Notes: a model not told the origin generated them from the sequence alone. 58,048 nt of DNA from an uncultured Sinobacteraceae bacterium (GCA_937902995.1 CALEKY010000019.1:1-58048), one strand, 5' to 3'. Positions 25,462 to 35,071 are shown, counted from the first letter of the stretch. Translations and numbers: made by a program.

Positions 25462-26835
25462 TTAGCTCACGATCTCATCGCGAATGGTGCGCGAGGCCTT
25501 GTAGAAGCAGAACATCGAGATGAACCCGAACGTGCTGCCGAGCGCCATCGCCCAGCGCAACCCTTGAGCTTCACCCATGTTGGAGGCGAGCACGTCGCTC
25601 AGCGTACCAACCGCGAGCGGACCCAGTCCCATTCCGATCAAATTGATCACGAACAGGATGAGCGCCGCAGCCGTCGCTCGCGTGCGCGGCTGGACCAAGC
25701 TCTGCGCGGTCGCGTAAATAGGCCCGTACCAGAACGATTTCAGGAGAATCGGAATCGTCAGCAGCGCCATGGCCGCCAACGCATGATCCACGAAGAGCGC
25801 AATGAAGGCGGACGGCACTCCGAAGAAGGCCGCCACGGCCGGAAACAGCACGTACGCACGTGCATCCTTGACGCCGTAGCGGTCTGTCAACAAACCGCCC
25901 AGCCATGTGCCTACGACGCCCGACAATCCGATGATGAGACCGACGCCGGTACCGACGAATCCTTGGACGCCGATCTCCATGCCGGTCATCTGAGACAATC
26001 GCGCCGCCACTTCTGCAATCCCTTCCGCGTGATTGCGATAAAAGAACGAACCGTAGAACGAGGTGTGTCCGTAGGTGACGAACGAAGTGGAGCCCGCACC
26101 GATGGCCGCCCACCAGAGCGTCTTCTTGGACTTCAACTCTTGGATCGCAGCTCGCAGATCCGGTTTCGGCGCTGCGATCTGCGTCACTTTCGCGTCATTG
26201 CGCGGCTCGCGCACGGTCATCAACATCAAGATCGCGATCGCGATGCCGGGCAGACCGGCCATCCACAACGCGGCCCGCCAACCGAACGCATCGGCAATCA
26301 AACCGCCCAGCGCCATTCCGGCCATCGAGCCGAGCGGAATGCCCATCGAGTAGGTGGCCAGCGCCGAGGCGCGTTTCTCCTTCGGCGCGTAATCGCTGAT
26401 GAGCGAATGCGAAGGCGGGCTGCAACCCGCCTCGCCCACGCCAACGCCGATTCGGCAGAGCAGCAGCTGGATGAAGTTCTGCGCAAAGCCGCAGGCTGCC
26501 GTGAACATGCTCCAGAGCACCAATGCGGCGCTCACGATGCGAACCCGGTTCGCATGCTCGGCTAATCGGGCGATCGGCAAGCCGAGGAACGTATAGAAGA
26601 GCGCGAATGCGAGCCCGGTCATCATGCCGAGCTGCCAATCCATCAGACCGAGATCGCGCTTGATGGGCTCGGCAAGGATGTTGATGATTTGCCGATCGAG
26701 AAAGTTCAGGATGTAGACGATCAGCAGCAAGAACAGTACGTACCGCCGATACCCGGCGGACATCTTCGCGACCGACGCCTCGAGTGCCGCTCTTGCCGAG
26801 TTTGTCTGTGCCGCAGACAACTCCGATGCTGCCAT
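25462..26835 (-). CDS. MFS transporter, spinster-like
   Basis: A 457-residue major facilitator with about 12 membrane segments. The start at 26835 has a GGGAGG site. Family marks include YILNFLDRQIINILAEPIKR in the first helix, RIGVGVGEAGCSPPSHSLIS in helix 4-5 and a short charged centre loop (REPRNDAKVTQI). Spinster-like transporters of proteobacteria with this N-terminus are often found beside TonB-dependent receptors and catabolic genes for aromatic, terpenoid or steroid-like compounds. It follows the receptor gene after a strong hairpin, so its expression relative to the receptor may be attenuated. The substrate is unknown. Confidence 0.9.
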   Translation of the reverse strand: MAASELSAAQTNSARAALEASVAKMSAGYRRYVLFLLLIVYILNFLDRQIINILAEPIKRDLGLMDWQLGMMTGLAFALFYTFLGLPIARLAEHANRVRIVSAALVLWSMFTAACGFAQNFIQLLLCRIGVGVGEAGCSPPSHSLISDYAPKEKRASALATYSMGIPLGSMAGMALGGLIADAFGWRAALWMAGLPGIAIAILMLMTVREPRNDAKVTQIAAPKPDLRAAIQELKSKKTLWWAAIGAGSTSFVTYGHTSFYGSFFYRNHAEGIAEVAARLSQMTGMEIGVQGFVGTGVGLIIGLSGVVGTWLGGLLTDRYGVKDARAYVLFPAVAAFFGVPSAFIALFVDHALAAMALLTIPILLKSFWYGPIYATAQSLVQPRTRATAAALILFVINLIGMGLGPLAVGTLSDVLASNMGEAQGLRWAMALGSTFGFISMFCFYKASRTIRDEIVS

Positions 26836-26862
26836 TTCCGCCTCCCGCCGCTATGCGTGCGC

Positions 26863-26895
26863 AAATGCCTCGCTGGCAGAGCGCCAGCGAGGCAT
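26863..26895 (-). terminator. hairpin between receptor and MFS genes
   Basis: Perfect 13-base stem ATGCCTCGCTGGC (26865-26877) / GCCAGCGAGGCAT (26883-26895) with a five-base loop, starting 11 bases after the TonB receptor stop. On the minus strand it is followed by only a short T stretch (TTTGCG), so it is probably a partial terminator or an mRNA end stabiliser between the two genes. Confidence 0.65.
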
Positions 26896-26906
26896 GGTTT
26901 GAGTGC

Positions 26907-29720
26907 TCAGAACTTGAAGCGCACGCCGGCCGTGTAGTAGCGACCGATCGCGTCGTAGAGACCGAAGTTGCTTGCGCGGAAGCGCTCGCTCGACTGCTGA
27001 GGCGCAATCGGCGGCTGCCGGTTGAACAGGTTGTTCACCGTCAGGAACAGCTGCGTACCGCTGCCGAGCATTTCGTAACGGAGCGTGAGGTCCGTGTACC
27101 ACACCGAATCGAGCGTGTTGTCGGCCACATCCACACCTTCGATCAACGTGTGGTCGTACCAGCCGCTATGGATATAGCGTCCCTGGACGTACGCAGAGAG
27201 CTGATCGTAGCGGTACGTCGCGCTGACCGTACCGCCCCACTTCGGAATGCCTCTTCTGCCCACATCTCCCGCGATATCGTCTTTCACACCACCGGCATCT
27301 TCTTCGACGAGCCGATCGGTATAGTTGACGATCGCACGCAGCCCGAGGTCGCCGCCGAACAGGCGTGTCCGGTAGCTCGCTTCGATGTCCACACCGCGCG
27401 TCTCGAGCTTGTCCAGATTCAGATACGGCAGACGGATGTTGTACACCCCGTTGTTATCCGTGATCTGTGCGCACGCAACCGCCGAGCCGGCTGCGCAGAG
27501 ATTCAGCGTTTCTTGAGCCGTGAAGCTCGAAATCGCGCCCTCGATCTCGATGCTGTAGTAGTCGACCGAGACGGTGAACCCGGGGAACCATTGCGGGCGA
27601 TACACGATACCTGCCGTCAACGTATCGGCCTTCTCAGGATCGAGCTCCGGATTGCCGCGCGTACTGCCGATGAAGTTGCGCGGTTGGTTCGTGCCCGGCT
27701 CGCGAACCGTGCCCGACGATTGTCTCGATGCCGTGAACAGCTCGACGATGTTCGCCGCGCGGATGTCGCGCGAACGCGTGACGCGGAAACGCAAGCTGTC
27801 GACGGGGTCGTACGTCAAACCCGCTTTCCAGGTGTTCACCGATCCGCTCGTGCTGTAGTCCGTCAACCGGAAAGCAGCGTTGAAATCGAGCGATTGCGCG
27901 AACGGCGCGTTCTTGGCGAGCGGCACGACCGCCTCGAGATACCCTTCGCGAATGTCGTATTCGCCATCGATCGGCTGAGGATTGGTGTGCGACCAGCCGC
28001 CGAGATTGCCCTCGTTGCCTGCGGGGAAACCGCGCAAGCCTGCGCCCGTCAGCGTCGTCAACGAAATGGCGTCGACGACCTGGTTGGCCGACTCCTTGCG
28101 ATATTCCGCGCCGAAGGCCAGATCCACGGGACCCGCCCAGGACGAGAAAGGCGAGCCTTGGACGTCGACCGCCGCGACGTCCTGCTTGATCGTCATGTCC
28201 CAGAACGAAGCGCCGGTTACGTACTTGATGGCCTCTGGCGAAGGGCTGCCCTCGCCGAACAAGTTGATCGGTATGCAGCCCGGATCGAGGCCCAACACGT
28301 AGGTGGAGCGGCACACGATGGTTCCGTCGTCCGCGCGAATTGCGTCGACGGCCGCATAGAGATTTCGATAGTTGAGATTGCCCTTCGTGTAAGAGACGAA
28401 GTTGTTCTCGCCGTGCGTGAAGCTCACGTTCATTGACCAGTCGTTGCTGAAGTCGACGTCGACACCGGCCGCCACACGCCATGTGCGATTCGTGGCGTCG
28501 GCGTTGAGGGGACCGAAGTCGCGATGCGTGCGCGCCATCTGGAACGAGTTGATGTTGAGATCTTCCATCTGCTGCCGCACGCTTTCCGGCAGGAACGCGT
28601 TGTCGCGGAAAATCTCCACGCGATTGGCCGCGATGTTGCCCGGGCTGCGTTGGCGGTAACGCGTGCGCGATTCGGCGAGCGACGCTTCGAAGAATGCTTC
28701 CACCGAGTCGCTGAACTCGTAGCCCACACGGCCGAACGTGCTCCAACGTTCCACGCCCGCGGCGATATTGATGAAGTCCAGAATGCCGTCGCCGCCCACC
28801 ATGTACTGCGAACTGCGCAGATCGCCGTAGACGAACGGATCGGGCACACCGCCGGGCAGGAACTCGGTACCTGCGAGCGCTGTATTGATGATGAGTCCGC
28901 CGAACGTCGCGTGCGAGTTGGTCACGTTCGGAGTCAACACCAGGCGCGGCGACTCGCCTGGGAGGTTCGGAATCAAACCCCAACCGGCTTCGGCCCATTT
29001 ACGTCCGTTCGGATCGTCCACTTGGTCGGACCGGTAGTACTCCGCACTGAACAGAACGCTGCCGCGTTCGTCCGCAAAACCGAGGCCGCCCGTCAACGAT
29101 GCTTTCACGGAATCGTTGTCGCTGTATTCGGAGGTACCGGCCTGCAAATCGCCCTTGAGGCCGCGGAAGCCGGTGTCGAGCACGAAGTTGACGACGCCTG
29201 CAACGGCGTCCGAACCGTACGCTGCCGAAGCACCGCCGGTCACGACCTCGACACGCTCGACCAGCTTTTGCGGCAGGATGCTGGTGTCGGGCACGCCGTT
29301 GCCGCTCGACGGCACCACGCGACGACCGTCCAGGAGAATCAACGTACGTTGCGAGCCAAGAGCGCGCAGATTCAAGAACGAACCGCCGTTTCCGCCGGTG
29401 GAGGAAACGCTCACGTTCGTCGGCCTGCCGGAACCGCGGAACGAGGGCAATTGATTGAGCGCATCGGAAAGTGTCGATGGCGCCGCAGCCTCGAGCTGCT
29501 CGCTCGAGCTCACCGTGACCGGCGTCGGCGCCTCATAGCCGTCGCGTGTCACGCGCGTACCCGTCACAACGATTTCTTCTCGAACAGCATCGTCCAGCGC
29601 CGACCCACCGGACGCCTCTTGAGCATGCACGTTGACAGGCGATGCGAGAGCTAGCGTCAAGAGACCCAGCGTCGTGGTTTCGACAGACGCGCGGCCAGCA
29701 CGAATTCTGCGGATAAGCAT
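26907..29720 (-). CDS. TonB-dependent receptor
   Basis: A 937-residue outer-membrane receptor that imports a ligand using TonB energy. I chose the ATG at 29720 because a G-rich GGGGGGAT site precedes it and it gives a proper signal peptide ending VNVHAQEA; upstream codons to 29909 lie in the promoter. The plug domain shows EEIVVTGTRVTRDGYEAPTP (TonB-box region and plug start), LNQLPSFRGSG, LRALGSQRTLILLDGRRVVP and GGASAAYGSDAVAGVVNFVL. The barrel ends with GRYYTAGVRFKF, with a terminal Phe. The large size and the plug sequence fit the receptors abundant in Sphingomonadales, Xanthomonadales and Steroidobacter-like bacteria. Control by the nearby LacI protein is likely, because a LacI-type operator overlaps the probable promoter. 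Confidence 0.93.
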   Translation of the reverse strand: MLIRRIRAGRASVETTTLGLLTLALASPVNVHAQEASGGSALDDAVREEIVVTGTRVTRDGYEAPTPVTVSSSEQLEAAAPSTLSDALNQLPSFRGSGRPTNVSVSSTGGNGGSFLNLRALGSQRTLILLDGRRVVPSSGNGVPDTSILPQKLVERVEVVTGGASAAYGSDAVAGVVNFVLDTGFRGLKGDLQAGTSEYSDNDSVKASLTGGLGFADERGSVLFSAEYYRSDQVDDPNGRKWAEAGWGLIPNLPGESPRLVLTPNVTNSHATFGGLIINTALAGTEFLPGGVPDPFVYGDLRSSQYMVGGDGILDFINIAAGVERWSTFGRVGYEFSDSVEAFFEASLAESRTRYRQRSPGNIAANRVEIFRDNAFLPESVRQQMEDLNINSFQMARTHRDFGPLNADATNRTWRVAAGVDVDFSNDWSMNVSFTHGENNFVSYTKGNLNYRNLYAAVDAIRADDGTIVCRSTYVLGLDPGCIPINLFGEGSPSPEAIKYVTGASFWDMTIKQDVAAVDVQGSPFSSWAGPVDLAFGAEYRKESANQVVDAISLTTLTGAGLRGFPAGNEGNLGGWSHTNPQPIDGEYDIREGYLEAVVPLAKNAPFAQSLDFNAAFRLTDYSTSGSVNTWKAGLTYDPVDSLRFRVTRSRDIRAANIVELFTASRQSSGTVREPGTNQPRNFIGSTRGNPELDPEKADTLTAGIVYRPQWFPGFTVSVDYYSIEIEGAISSFTAQETLNLCAAGSAVACAQITDNNGVYNIRLPYLNLDKLETRGVDIEASYRTRLFGGDLGLRAIVNYTDRLVEEDAGGVKDDIAGDVGRRGIPKWGGTVSATYRYDQLSAYVQGRYIHSGWYDHTLIEGVDVADNTLDSVWYTDLTLRYEMLGSGTQLFLTVNNLFNRQPPIAPQQSSERFRASNFGLYDAIGRYYTAGVRFKF

Positions 29721-29797
29721 TCCATCCCCCCGGATAACTGTTGTCGTGTCCGGAACCGACTGGCTCAGGACGTCGCGATTATGTGTATCAGCTGCTA

Positions 29798-29807
29798 CAA
29801 ACGTTTG
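29798..29807. promoter_or_regulatory. LacI-type operator in the receptor/CoA-transferase divergent region
   Basis: Perfect palindrome CAAACGTTTG within TACAAACGTTTGCA, matching the LacI/GalR-family operator form with a central CG. A possible minus-strand -10 box (TACAAT, 29816-29821) lies eight bases upstream, so bound repressor would cover the receptor transcription start. A weaker relative, CAAACGCATTTG, lies near 29951-29962 upstream of the CoA-transferase. A LacI-family gene is 1.4 kb away. This 285-base divergent region is clearly AT-rich compared with its surroundings. Confidence 0.6.
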
Positions 29808-30005
29808 CAATACGAATTGTAGATATTCGGCAAGATACAACACCACCGCATCGCTATTTACTTGTTTTTTATGTATCTTGCTGGCGCAATCACGACGGAA
29901 AACTCGCAATCATTTGCAACAGCAAGTACTTTCTATGCAAATTCATGCTGCAAACGCATTTGATTTTGCAAAAAACACAGCAGTCGAGGGTCGAGCGGAG
30001 GTCAT

Positions 30006-31208
30006 GTGACAGAGTCGAGTCCCCTTCACGGAATACGCGTGCTTGACCTCACTCGCGTCCTGGCGGGACCGTGGGCGACACAGTTGCTCGCCGATCTCGG
30101 AGCAGACGTCGTCAAGATCGAACGGCCAGTGGAAGGCGACGACACGAGACGTTGGGGGCCGCCCTACGTGCGCAATGAAGCCACTGGAGCGAGCGAATCG
30201 GCTTTCTTCCTGTGCTGTAACCGCGGCAAACGCTCGGTCACGATCGATTTCACGAACCCTGCCGAATGCGATTACGTGCGCGAGCTCGCGTTGGTCAGCG
30301 ATGTGATCGTCGAGAACTACAAAGTCGGGACCTTGAAAAAATACGGTCTCGACGCCGCCACTTTGCGCGCTGCCAATCCCCGGCTCGTCTACTGCTCGAT
30401 CACCGGGTTCGGTCAGAGCGGCCCGTACGCAGAACGGCCTGGATACGATTTCGTGGTTCAAGGCATGGGCGGTTTGATGAGCGTCACCGGCGCGCCGGAT
30501 CACGAGCCCGGCGGCGGCCCGATGAAAGTCGGCGTCGCTGTTGCGGATCTCATGACGGGCTTGTACGCCTCGGTTGCCATTCTCGCGGCGTTACATGAGC
30601 GCGCTCGCACCGGCGTGGGCAAGACGATCGACCTTGCGTTATTGGACGTGCAGGTTGCTGCGCTCGCGAACCAAGCGCTCAGCTACCTGGCGACAGGCGA
30701 AGATCCGCAGCGTCTCGGGAATGCCGTGCCTGCAATCGTCCCGTACGAAGTCTTCAAGACCGCAGACGGACACATCATCGTGGCGGCCGGGAACGACGGG
30801 CAGTTTCGCCGCCTCTGCAGCTCCATCGGTCTGCCTGGTCTGGCCGGCGATCCTCGTTTCGCCACCAACGCTGCGCGCGTATCGAATCGACGGGAGCTCA
30901 TTTCGATATTGGGCCGAGCGCTCGAGCAGCGCGACTCGCGGACCTGGATTGCAGAATTGGAAGCAGCAGGTGTGCCGGCCGGTCCGATCAATTCCATTTC
31001 AGAGGTGTTCAGCGATCCGCAAGTCGTACATCGAGGAATGCAGTTGACGCTACTTCACCCAACGCTGGGCACTGTGCCGGGCGTTGCGTGTCCCATCCGC
31101 TATGATGGGCACCCTTTGCAGTACCGCCGTCCTCCCCCACGACTGGGAGAACACACCGAGGCTGTACTGCAAGAATGGCTGGAAGACACGCGAGACCGTA
31201 GGCGCTGA
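30006..31208 (+). CDS. CaiB/BaiF-family CoA-transferase
   Basis: A 400-residue class III CoA-transferase, which moves CoA between carboxylic acids. The start is GTG at 30006, five bases after GGAGG; the ATG two bases earlier runs into a stop at once. Typical motifs are GIRVLDLTRVLAGPWATQLL with LGADVVKIERP at the N-terminus, NRGKRSVTIDF, the catalytic-Asp region (PGYDFVVQGMGGLMSVTG, ending shortly before PMKVGVAVADLMTG) and PAGPINSISEVFSDPQV near the C-terminus. It is divergent from the TonB receptor and 20 bases before the LacI gene, so it likely activates the acid imported by this locus. Confidence 0.92.
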   Translation: MTESSPLHGIRVLDLTRVLAGPWATQLLADLGADVVKIERPVEGDDTRRWGPPYVRNEATGASESAFFLCCNRGKRSVTIDFTNPAECDYVRELALVSDVIVENYKVGTLKKYGLDAATLRAANPRLVYCSITGFGQSGPYAERPGYDFVVQGMGGLMSVTGAPDHEPGGGPMKVGVAVADLMTGLYASVAILAALHERARTGVGKTIDLALLDVQVAALANQALSYLATGEDPQRLGNAVPAIVPYEVFKTADGHIIVAAGNDGQFRRLCSSIGLPGLAGDPRFATNAARVSNRRELISILGRALEQRDSRTWIAELEAAGVPAGPINSISEVFSDPQVVHRGMQLTLLHPTLGTVPGVACPIRYDGHPLQYRRPPPRLGEHTEAVLQEWLEDTRDRRR

Positions 31209-31228
31209 GACAAAGCAGCAGGGAAACC

Positions 31229-32269
31229 ATGCCGAATCGGACAAGCGATATCGAGCAACGAGCCACGCTTAAAGACATTGCGGAACGTGTCGGCGTACAC
31301 GTCTCCACGGTCTCGCGCGCACTGAACACCGAAACCCGCAGCCTCGTCGCCGACGAGCTCGTGCAGCGCATCCTCGAGGCTGCAGAGGATCTCAACTACA
31401 AGCCGAACCGTGTCGCATTGGCGCTGCGCACGCGGGCCTCGATGACGGTGGGTGTGATTTTGCCGGATATCGCGAATGCGACTTTTCCGGTGCTCGTGCA
31501 CGCCATCGAGGCCACGCTCGCGACACGCAAGTACTCCACGCTCGTCGCCCACGCCGAAACCGGGTACCCGCGCAAAGACACGCCGCTCGTCGATCAACTT
31601 GCCGCGCGTCACATCGATGGCGTGATTCTCACGACCGCAAGACGACACCATGGCATCGTCGATTACTGTCTCAAATCCAGTGTGCCGCTCGTCATGGTCA
31701 GCCGCACCGAAGAGGACCCGCGCGTTTCAGCGGTGATCAACGACGACATTGCGAGCATGGCACTGGCCGTTCGGCACGTCGTCGAGCTCGGCCACCGCCG
31801 AATCGCGCACCTCGCCGGTCCGGCCGACATGTCGACAGGCGCGGCGCGGCGCGAGGGCTTCATCGCCGCAATGCGCGAGCACAAGCTCGAGCCGAGCGCC
31901 ATCGTACGCACGAAACTCTACACGCGAGAGGAAGGCGTCCTTGGCGCACAGGAAATCTTCACGATCGCCCCCGATACGACGGCCGTGATCACGGCAAATG
32001 ATTTTCTCGCGGTCGGCTGCCTCGATGTCATCAAGGCTTCCGGGCGCCGTTGCCCTGACGATGTATCGGTCGTCGGTCACAACGACATGCCGCTCGTGGA
32101 CATGATCGACCCGCCCCTCACGACCGTGCGGATCAATTATCGGCAAATGGGCACGGAGGCAGCGCTCCTCATGCTGCGTCGACTCGAAGATCCCACGGCC
32201 GATGCAGTCATGATGACGCTTCGTCCGAAGCTCGTCATCCGCGGCTCGACGGGTCCCGCGCCGCGCTGA
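31229..32269 (+). CDS. LacI-family transcriptional regulator
   Basis: A 346-residue LacI/GalR-type repressor. The helix-turn-helix and hinge are textbook (TLKDIAERVGVHVSTVSRAL near residues 13-32, then NYKPNRVALALRTR), followed by a periplasmic-binding-protein-like sensor domain (VGVILPDIANATFPVLV, HIDGVILTTARR, ITANDFLAVGCLDV). It is 20 bases after the CoA-transferase gene and probably co-transcribed with it, so it should repress its own operon as well as the divergent receptor. The inducer is unknown. Confidence 0.93.
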   Translation: MPNRTSDIEQRATLKDIAERVGVHVSTVSRALNTETRSLVADELVQRILEAAEDLNYKPNRVALALRTRASMTVGVILPDIANATFPVLVHAIEATLATRKYSTLVAHAETGYPRKDTPLVDQLAARHIDGVILTTARRHHGIVDYCLKSSVPLVMVSRTEEDPRVSAVINDDIASMALAVRHVVELGHRRIAHLAGPADMSTGAARREGFIAAMREHKLEPSAIVRTKLYTREEGVLGAQEIFTIAPDTTAVITANDFLAVGCLDVIKASGRRCPDDVSVVGHNDMPLVDMIDPPLTTVRINYRQMGTEAALLMLRRLEDPTADAVMMTLRPKLVIRGSTGPAPR

Positions 32270-32273
32270 CTGT

Positions 32274-33149
32274 TCAACACAACGCACGTGCGCGGCGGCG
32301 CAGGCGTCGCAAGCGGTTGCCGACATAACCGAAACCGGCGATGAGGATGAGCGTATCGCCGAGCAGCTCTGCACTCTCCTCGACTGCATTCTTGACCACA
32401 CGTACATAGCCGTCTTCCAGCAGGTCCTGCCAAAGCGCACCTTTGCCAAGCAGTCTGGAATACGCCAACAAGAGCGCTAGACCGATGGTCATCACGAGGC
32501 CGAAACGCGAAATCAGCAACCGCGCCATACCTCGCAGCGTCAAGCGCCACCTCAGAGCAGCATAGGTGACGCACGACACGGCCACTATCGCGACGAGTCC
32601 TTGCCACAGCCCATCCACCAACATGTCGAGGACTGCATCCAATTCGCGAATCAGCATGCAGGCGAAAAATCCCGCGGCCAGCGTGGCAAAACCGCGGTCT
32701 TCGTGACTACGTTGCGCCAGTCGTGCAAAGCTTGCGGCAGTCAGGCCGATGCAGGCGAGCTGCATCAACTCGGTCGCCGATATCTCCCCGACCGTATTGC
32801 GCAACCATCGCACGTCCAGCCAGAGCATCAGAATGGGCGCGCTGACGACGAACAAGAACAAAGCACCGATCGCGAACGCTCGTGAGACGACGCGCGTGGC
32901 CCGCGAAACGCTGTTCGCCTCAGCGGTCTCGCTTCGCGGACGGCCTGCGTCGCGACCGACGATCACCGGTCGTACGGTTCTCGGCCGTTGCTCGTGAAGT
33001 CCCGTACGCTTGCCGGGAATAGTCTGTGATCTCAGCTCCGTTACAGCGGCGCAACAATGCGTCTCGCCGTCATGCACAGCGCCAGATTGAGACGAATCGA
33101 GCCCAGGATCATCCAGGGCGGATGATCGCTGCGGGAGAGCATTTCTCAT
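32274..33149 (-). CDS. hypothetical multi-pass membrane protein
   Basis: A protein of up to 291 residues, family not recognised. The first 80 residues are polar and low-complexity. Then come about six hydrophobic segments, beginning AIGALFLFVVSAPILMLW and including GFATLAAGFFACMLI, GLVAIVAVSCVTYAAL and FGLVMTIGLALLLAY, with a Glu-rich amphipathic stretch (VVKNAVEESAELLGDTLILI) near the end and a basic C-terminus (RLRRLRRRARALC). The true start is uncertain: the ATG at 33149 has no ribosome binding site, and a GTG at 32966 just before the first membrane segment is also possible. It converges with the LacI gene, four bases apart. Confidence 0.65.
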   Translation of the reverse strand: MRNALPQRSSALDDPGLDSSQSGAVHDGETHCCAAVTELRSQTIPGKRTGLHEQRPRTVRPVIVGRDAGRPRSETAEANSVSRATRVVSRAFAIGALFLFVVSAPILMLWLDVRWLRNTVGEISATELMQLACIGLTAASFARLAQRSHEDRGFATLAAGFFACMLIRELDAVLDMLVDGLWQGLVAIVAVSCVTYAALRWRLTLRGMARLLISRFGLVMTIGLALLLAYSRLLGKGALWQDLLEDGYVRVVKNAVEESAELLGDTLILIAGFGYVGNRLRRLRRRARALC

Positions 33150-33502
33150 GGATTGCTACAAGGGTTCGTTCAGGGAAAACGCGCACAGCCCCATCCATGG
33201 ACGACTTCGAATCCTCGCGAGCATCCATGCATACACGGCGCAAGAGTCAAAATGCGGGAGATCCAAGCACGCACATATAAGCGTAGCGGACGCCACACAT
33301 CGCGCCAAGTCCCGGCATATAAATGTCGTTCAGAAACAACAATCCAGCGCACTTCGACACGGTTGGCGAAGCCGAGCAAGGATGAAACCGATCCTCGACA
33401 GGGAGTGATGCGACTCTCAATTGCGAAGCCGAACCTTCATGGATTCGCAAGCGCATTGGAGTCGCACCCTATACTCCGAGACTTCGCTCATCGAACCCGC
33501 CA
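33150..33502. other. gap without a gene
   Basis: 353 bases before the kinase-like/phosphoesterase gene. I find no convincing frame, repeat or RNA. A TATACT hexamer near 33471 could be a -10 box about 25 bases before that gene, but no good -35 element is paired with it. The transcript leader would be very short. Confidence 0.4.
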
Positions 33503-35020
33503 ATGTCCGACTCCACCGCTCGTCTCGAAATCATCGGCGCGCTCGTCACGGAGCAAGCGATCGACGAGGCGAGCATCTTACGCGCGCTGTCGGGAAACTC
33601 GCCGAAGCTCACGCATGGCGGTGCGTTCACAGGACGACCTGGCACCAAGCTGTTCTGCACCGATGACTTGGTCGTGAAGCTGCGCGAGGAGCTGCGATAT
33701 TCGCCTCGCGACATGCGTCGCTGGATCGAGCTGGCGCTCGACAAAGAGCGCCGCCTCGGTATCCACGCACCTCAGAAGACGTGGTTCGTTCTGCACCGCC
33801 AGTCGAGCACAGTGATCGGTAATGCCACGCCGCGATTCCGAGCGCTGCACGATCTTGGTCCCATCGACCGCACTCGTCTGCTCGAACTGCTCGGACAGGT
33901 CGTCGATCGGTGCATTCGCACTGGCGCGCGGCACGAACTGCGCCTCGATGAAGGATTGTCGAACTTCGGAACGAGCCCATCGGGCACGGTGTACTACCTC
34001 GACGACGAAACTTACCCTTGGGACGGTTTCACGAGCCTCACGGAGATGCTGGGCGTCTGGATTCGCCAACTCGACGCGCTGGATGCGACGACCGCATCGC
34101 TGCTCGGCGAGCGACTGCGAACGTGCATATTGCGCGAATTCGGCGATCCGCACGTCGCACGAACGCTCGCCGAGGGGTTGCGCGGCGTCCTTGCGCTAAC
34201 CGACCGACAAGTCGCAGCGCGCGACGCCTGCGCCGCCGCGATCGCCCCTCCAACACGCTCTCGAATGCGCGCCCCGCGCGCCAAGGCTTTCGCGCTCATT
34301 GCCGACGTGCACGCCAATCTACCGGCGTTGGAAGCCGTCCTCGCCGCCTTGCGCGAACGAAACATCGAAGAAGGGCTCGTGCTCGGCGACATTGTCGGTT
34401 ACGGCCCGCACCCCGGCGAATGCATCGAGCGCCTAAAGGACGCCGGTTTCGCCGTTCTCAAAGGCAATCACGATCACGCAGTGTCGACCGGCCTGTTCCA
34501 GGGCGGCTTTTCCGCCAACGGCCGCTGGGTTGCGCAATGGTCCCGCGAAGCGCTGTCGGCGCCGCAATTGCAATGGCTGGACGGACTGCCGCTCTATTTC
34601 GAGGGCGACGAGTGGCTCGCCGTGCACGGCGCACCAATCGACCGGTCGTTCTTCAACGCGTACGTGTACAACCGAACGTACGAGGACAATCTGGACAATC
34701 TAAGAGAGCGCGGGATCCGCTTCTGTTTCCACGGCCATTCGCATCTTCGCGGCGTCTATTTCGATACCGGTCGCGAGCGCAATTTCTCGGCCGCGCGTAC
34801 GATCGATCTCTCGGCAGCCCGGCATGCTTTGATCTGTCCCGGCTCGGTCGGGCAACCGCGTCGCGGCATCGGCGGCATCGCCGAGTTCGCAGTGTTCGAA
34901 ACCGACGCGCAACGCTTGCACCTGCTCGACGTTCCCTACGATCCGGAGATCACGATCGAGCAGATGCGTAAGCTTGGTTTTCCCGATTCGCTCTCGCAGC
35001 GACTCAGGACCGGACAGTGA
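33503..35020 (+). CDS. kinase-like / calcineurin-type metallophosphoesterase fusion
   Basis: A 505-residue protein with two halves. Residues about 260-500 form a calcineurin-like phosphoesterase of the YfcE/MJ0936 type, with all metal motifs present: D268-V-H270, GD296, GNHDH at 321-325, a later VHGAP and HGHSH. Residues 1-240 look like a protein-kinase-like fold: a possible ATP lysine (LVVKL, K59), a catalytic-loop-like RLDEGLSN (D149, N154) and an acidic metal motif LDDE (167-169). A kinase-like domain fused to a phosphatase would be unusual; the N-terminal call is weaker. The gene converges on a Roadblock gene and lies beside a GTPase module, which suggests signalling. The start at 33503 is the first plausible ATG; I see no strong ribosome binding site. 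Confidence 0.75.
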   Translation: MSDSTARLEIIGALVTEQAIDEASILRALSGNSPKLTHGGAFTGRPGTKLFCTDDLVVKLREELRYSPRDMRRWIELALDKERRLGIHAPQKTWFVLHRQSSTVIGNATPRFRALHDLGPIDRTRLLELLGQVVDRCIRTGARHELRLDEGLSNFGTSPSGTVYYLDDETYPWDGFTSLTEMLGVWIRQLDALDATTASLLGERLRTCILREFGDPHVARTLAEGLRGVLALTDRQVAARDACAAAIAPPTRSRMRAPRAKAFALIADVHANLPALEAVLAALRERNIEEGLVLGDIVGYGPHPGECIERLKDAGFAVLKGNHDHAVSTGLFQGGFSANGRWVAQWSREALSAPQLQWLDGLPLYFEGDEWLAVHGAPIDRSFFNAYVYNRTYEDNLDNLRERGIRFCFHGHSHLRGVYFDTGRERNFSAARTIDLSAARHALICPGSVGQPRRGIGGIAEFAVFETDAQRLHLLDVPYDPEITIEQMRKLGFPDSLSQRLRTGQ

Positions 35021-35024
35021 CTGC

Positions 35025-35056
35025 GCGAGCGATGCGCCGCGCAGCGCATCGCTTGC
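35025..35056. terminator. hairpin between convergent genes
   Basis: Stem of 13 pairs (one G-T) between GCGAGCGATGCGC and GCGCATCGCTTGC with a six-base loop, placed in the 51-base gap between two convergent genes. There is no T run on either side, so it is a terminator-like structure serving both strands, not a classical intrinsic terminator. Confidence 0.5.
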
Positions 35057-35071
35057 ACGATACACCAATAA

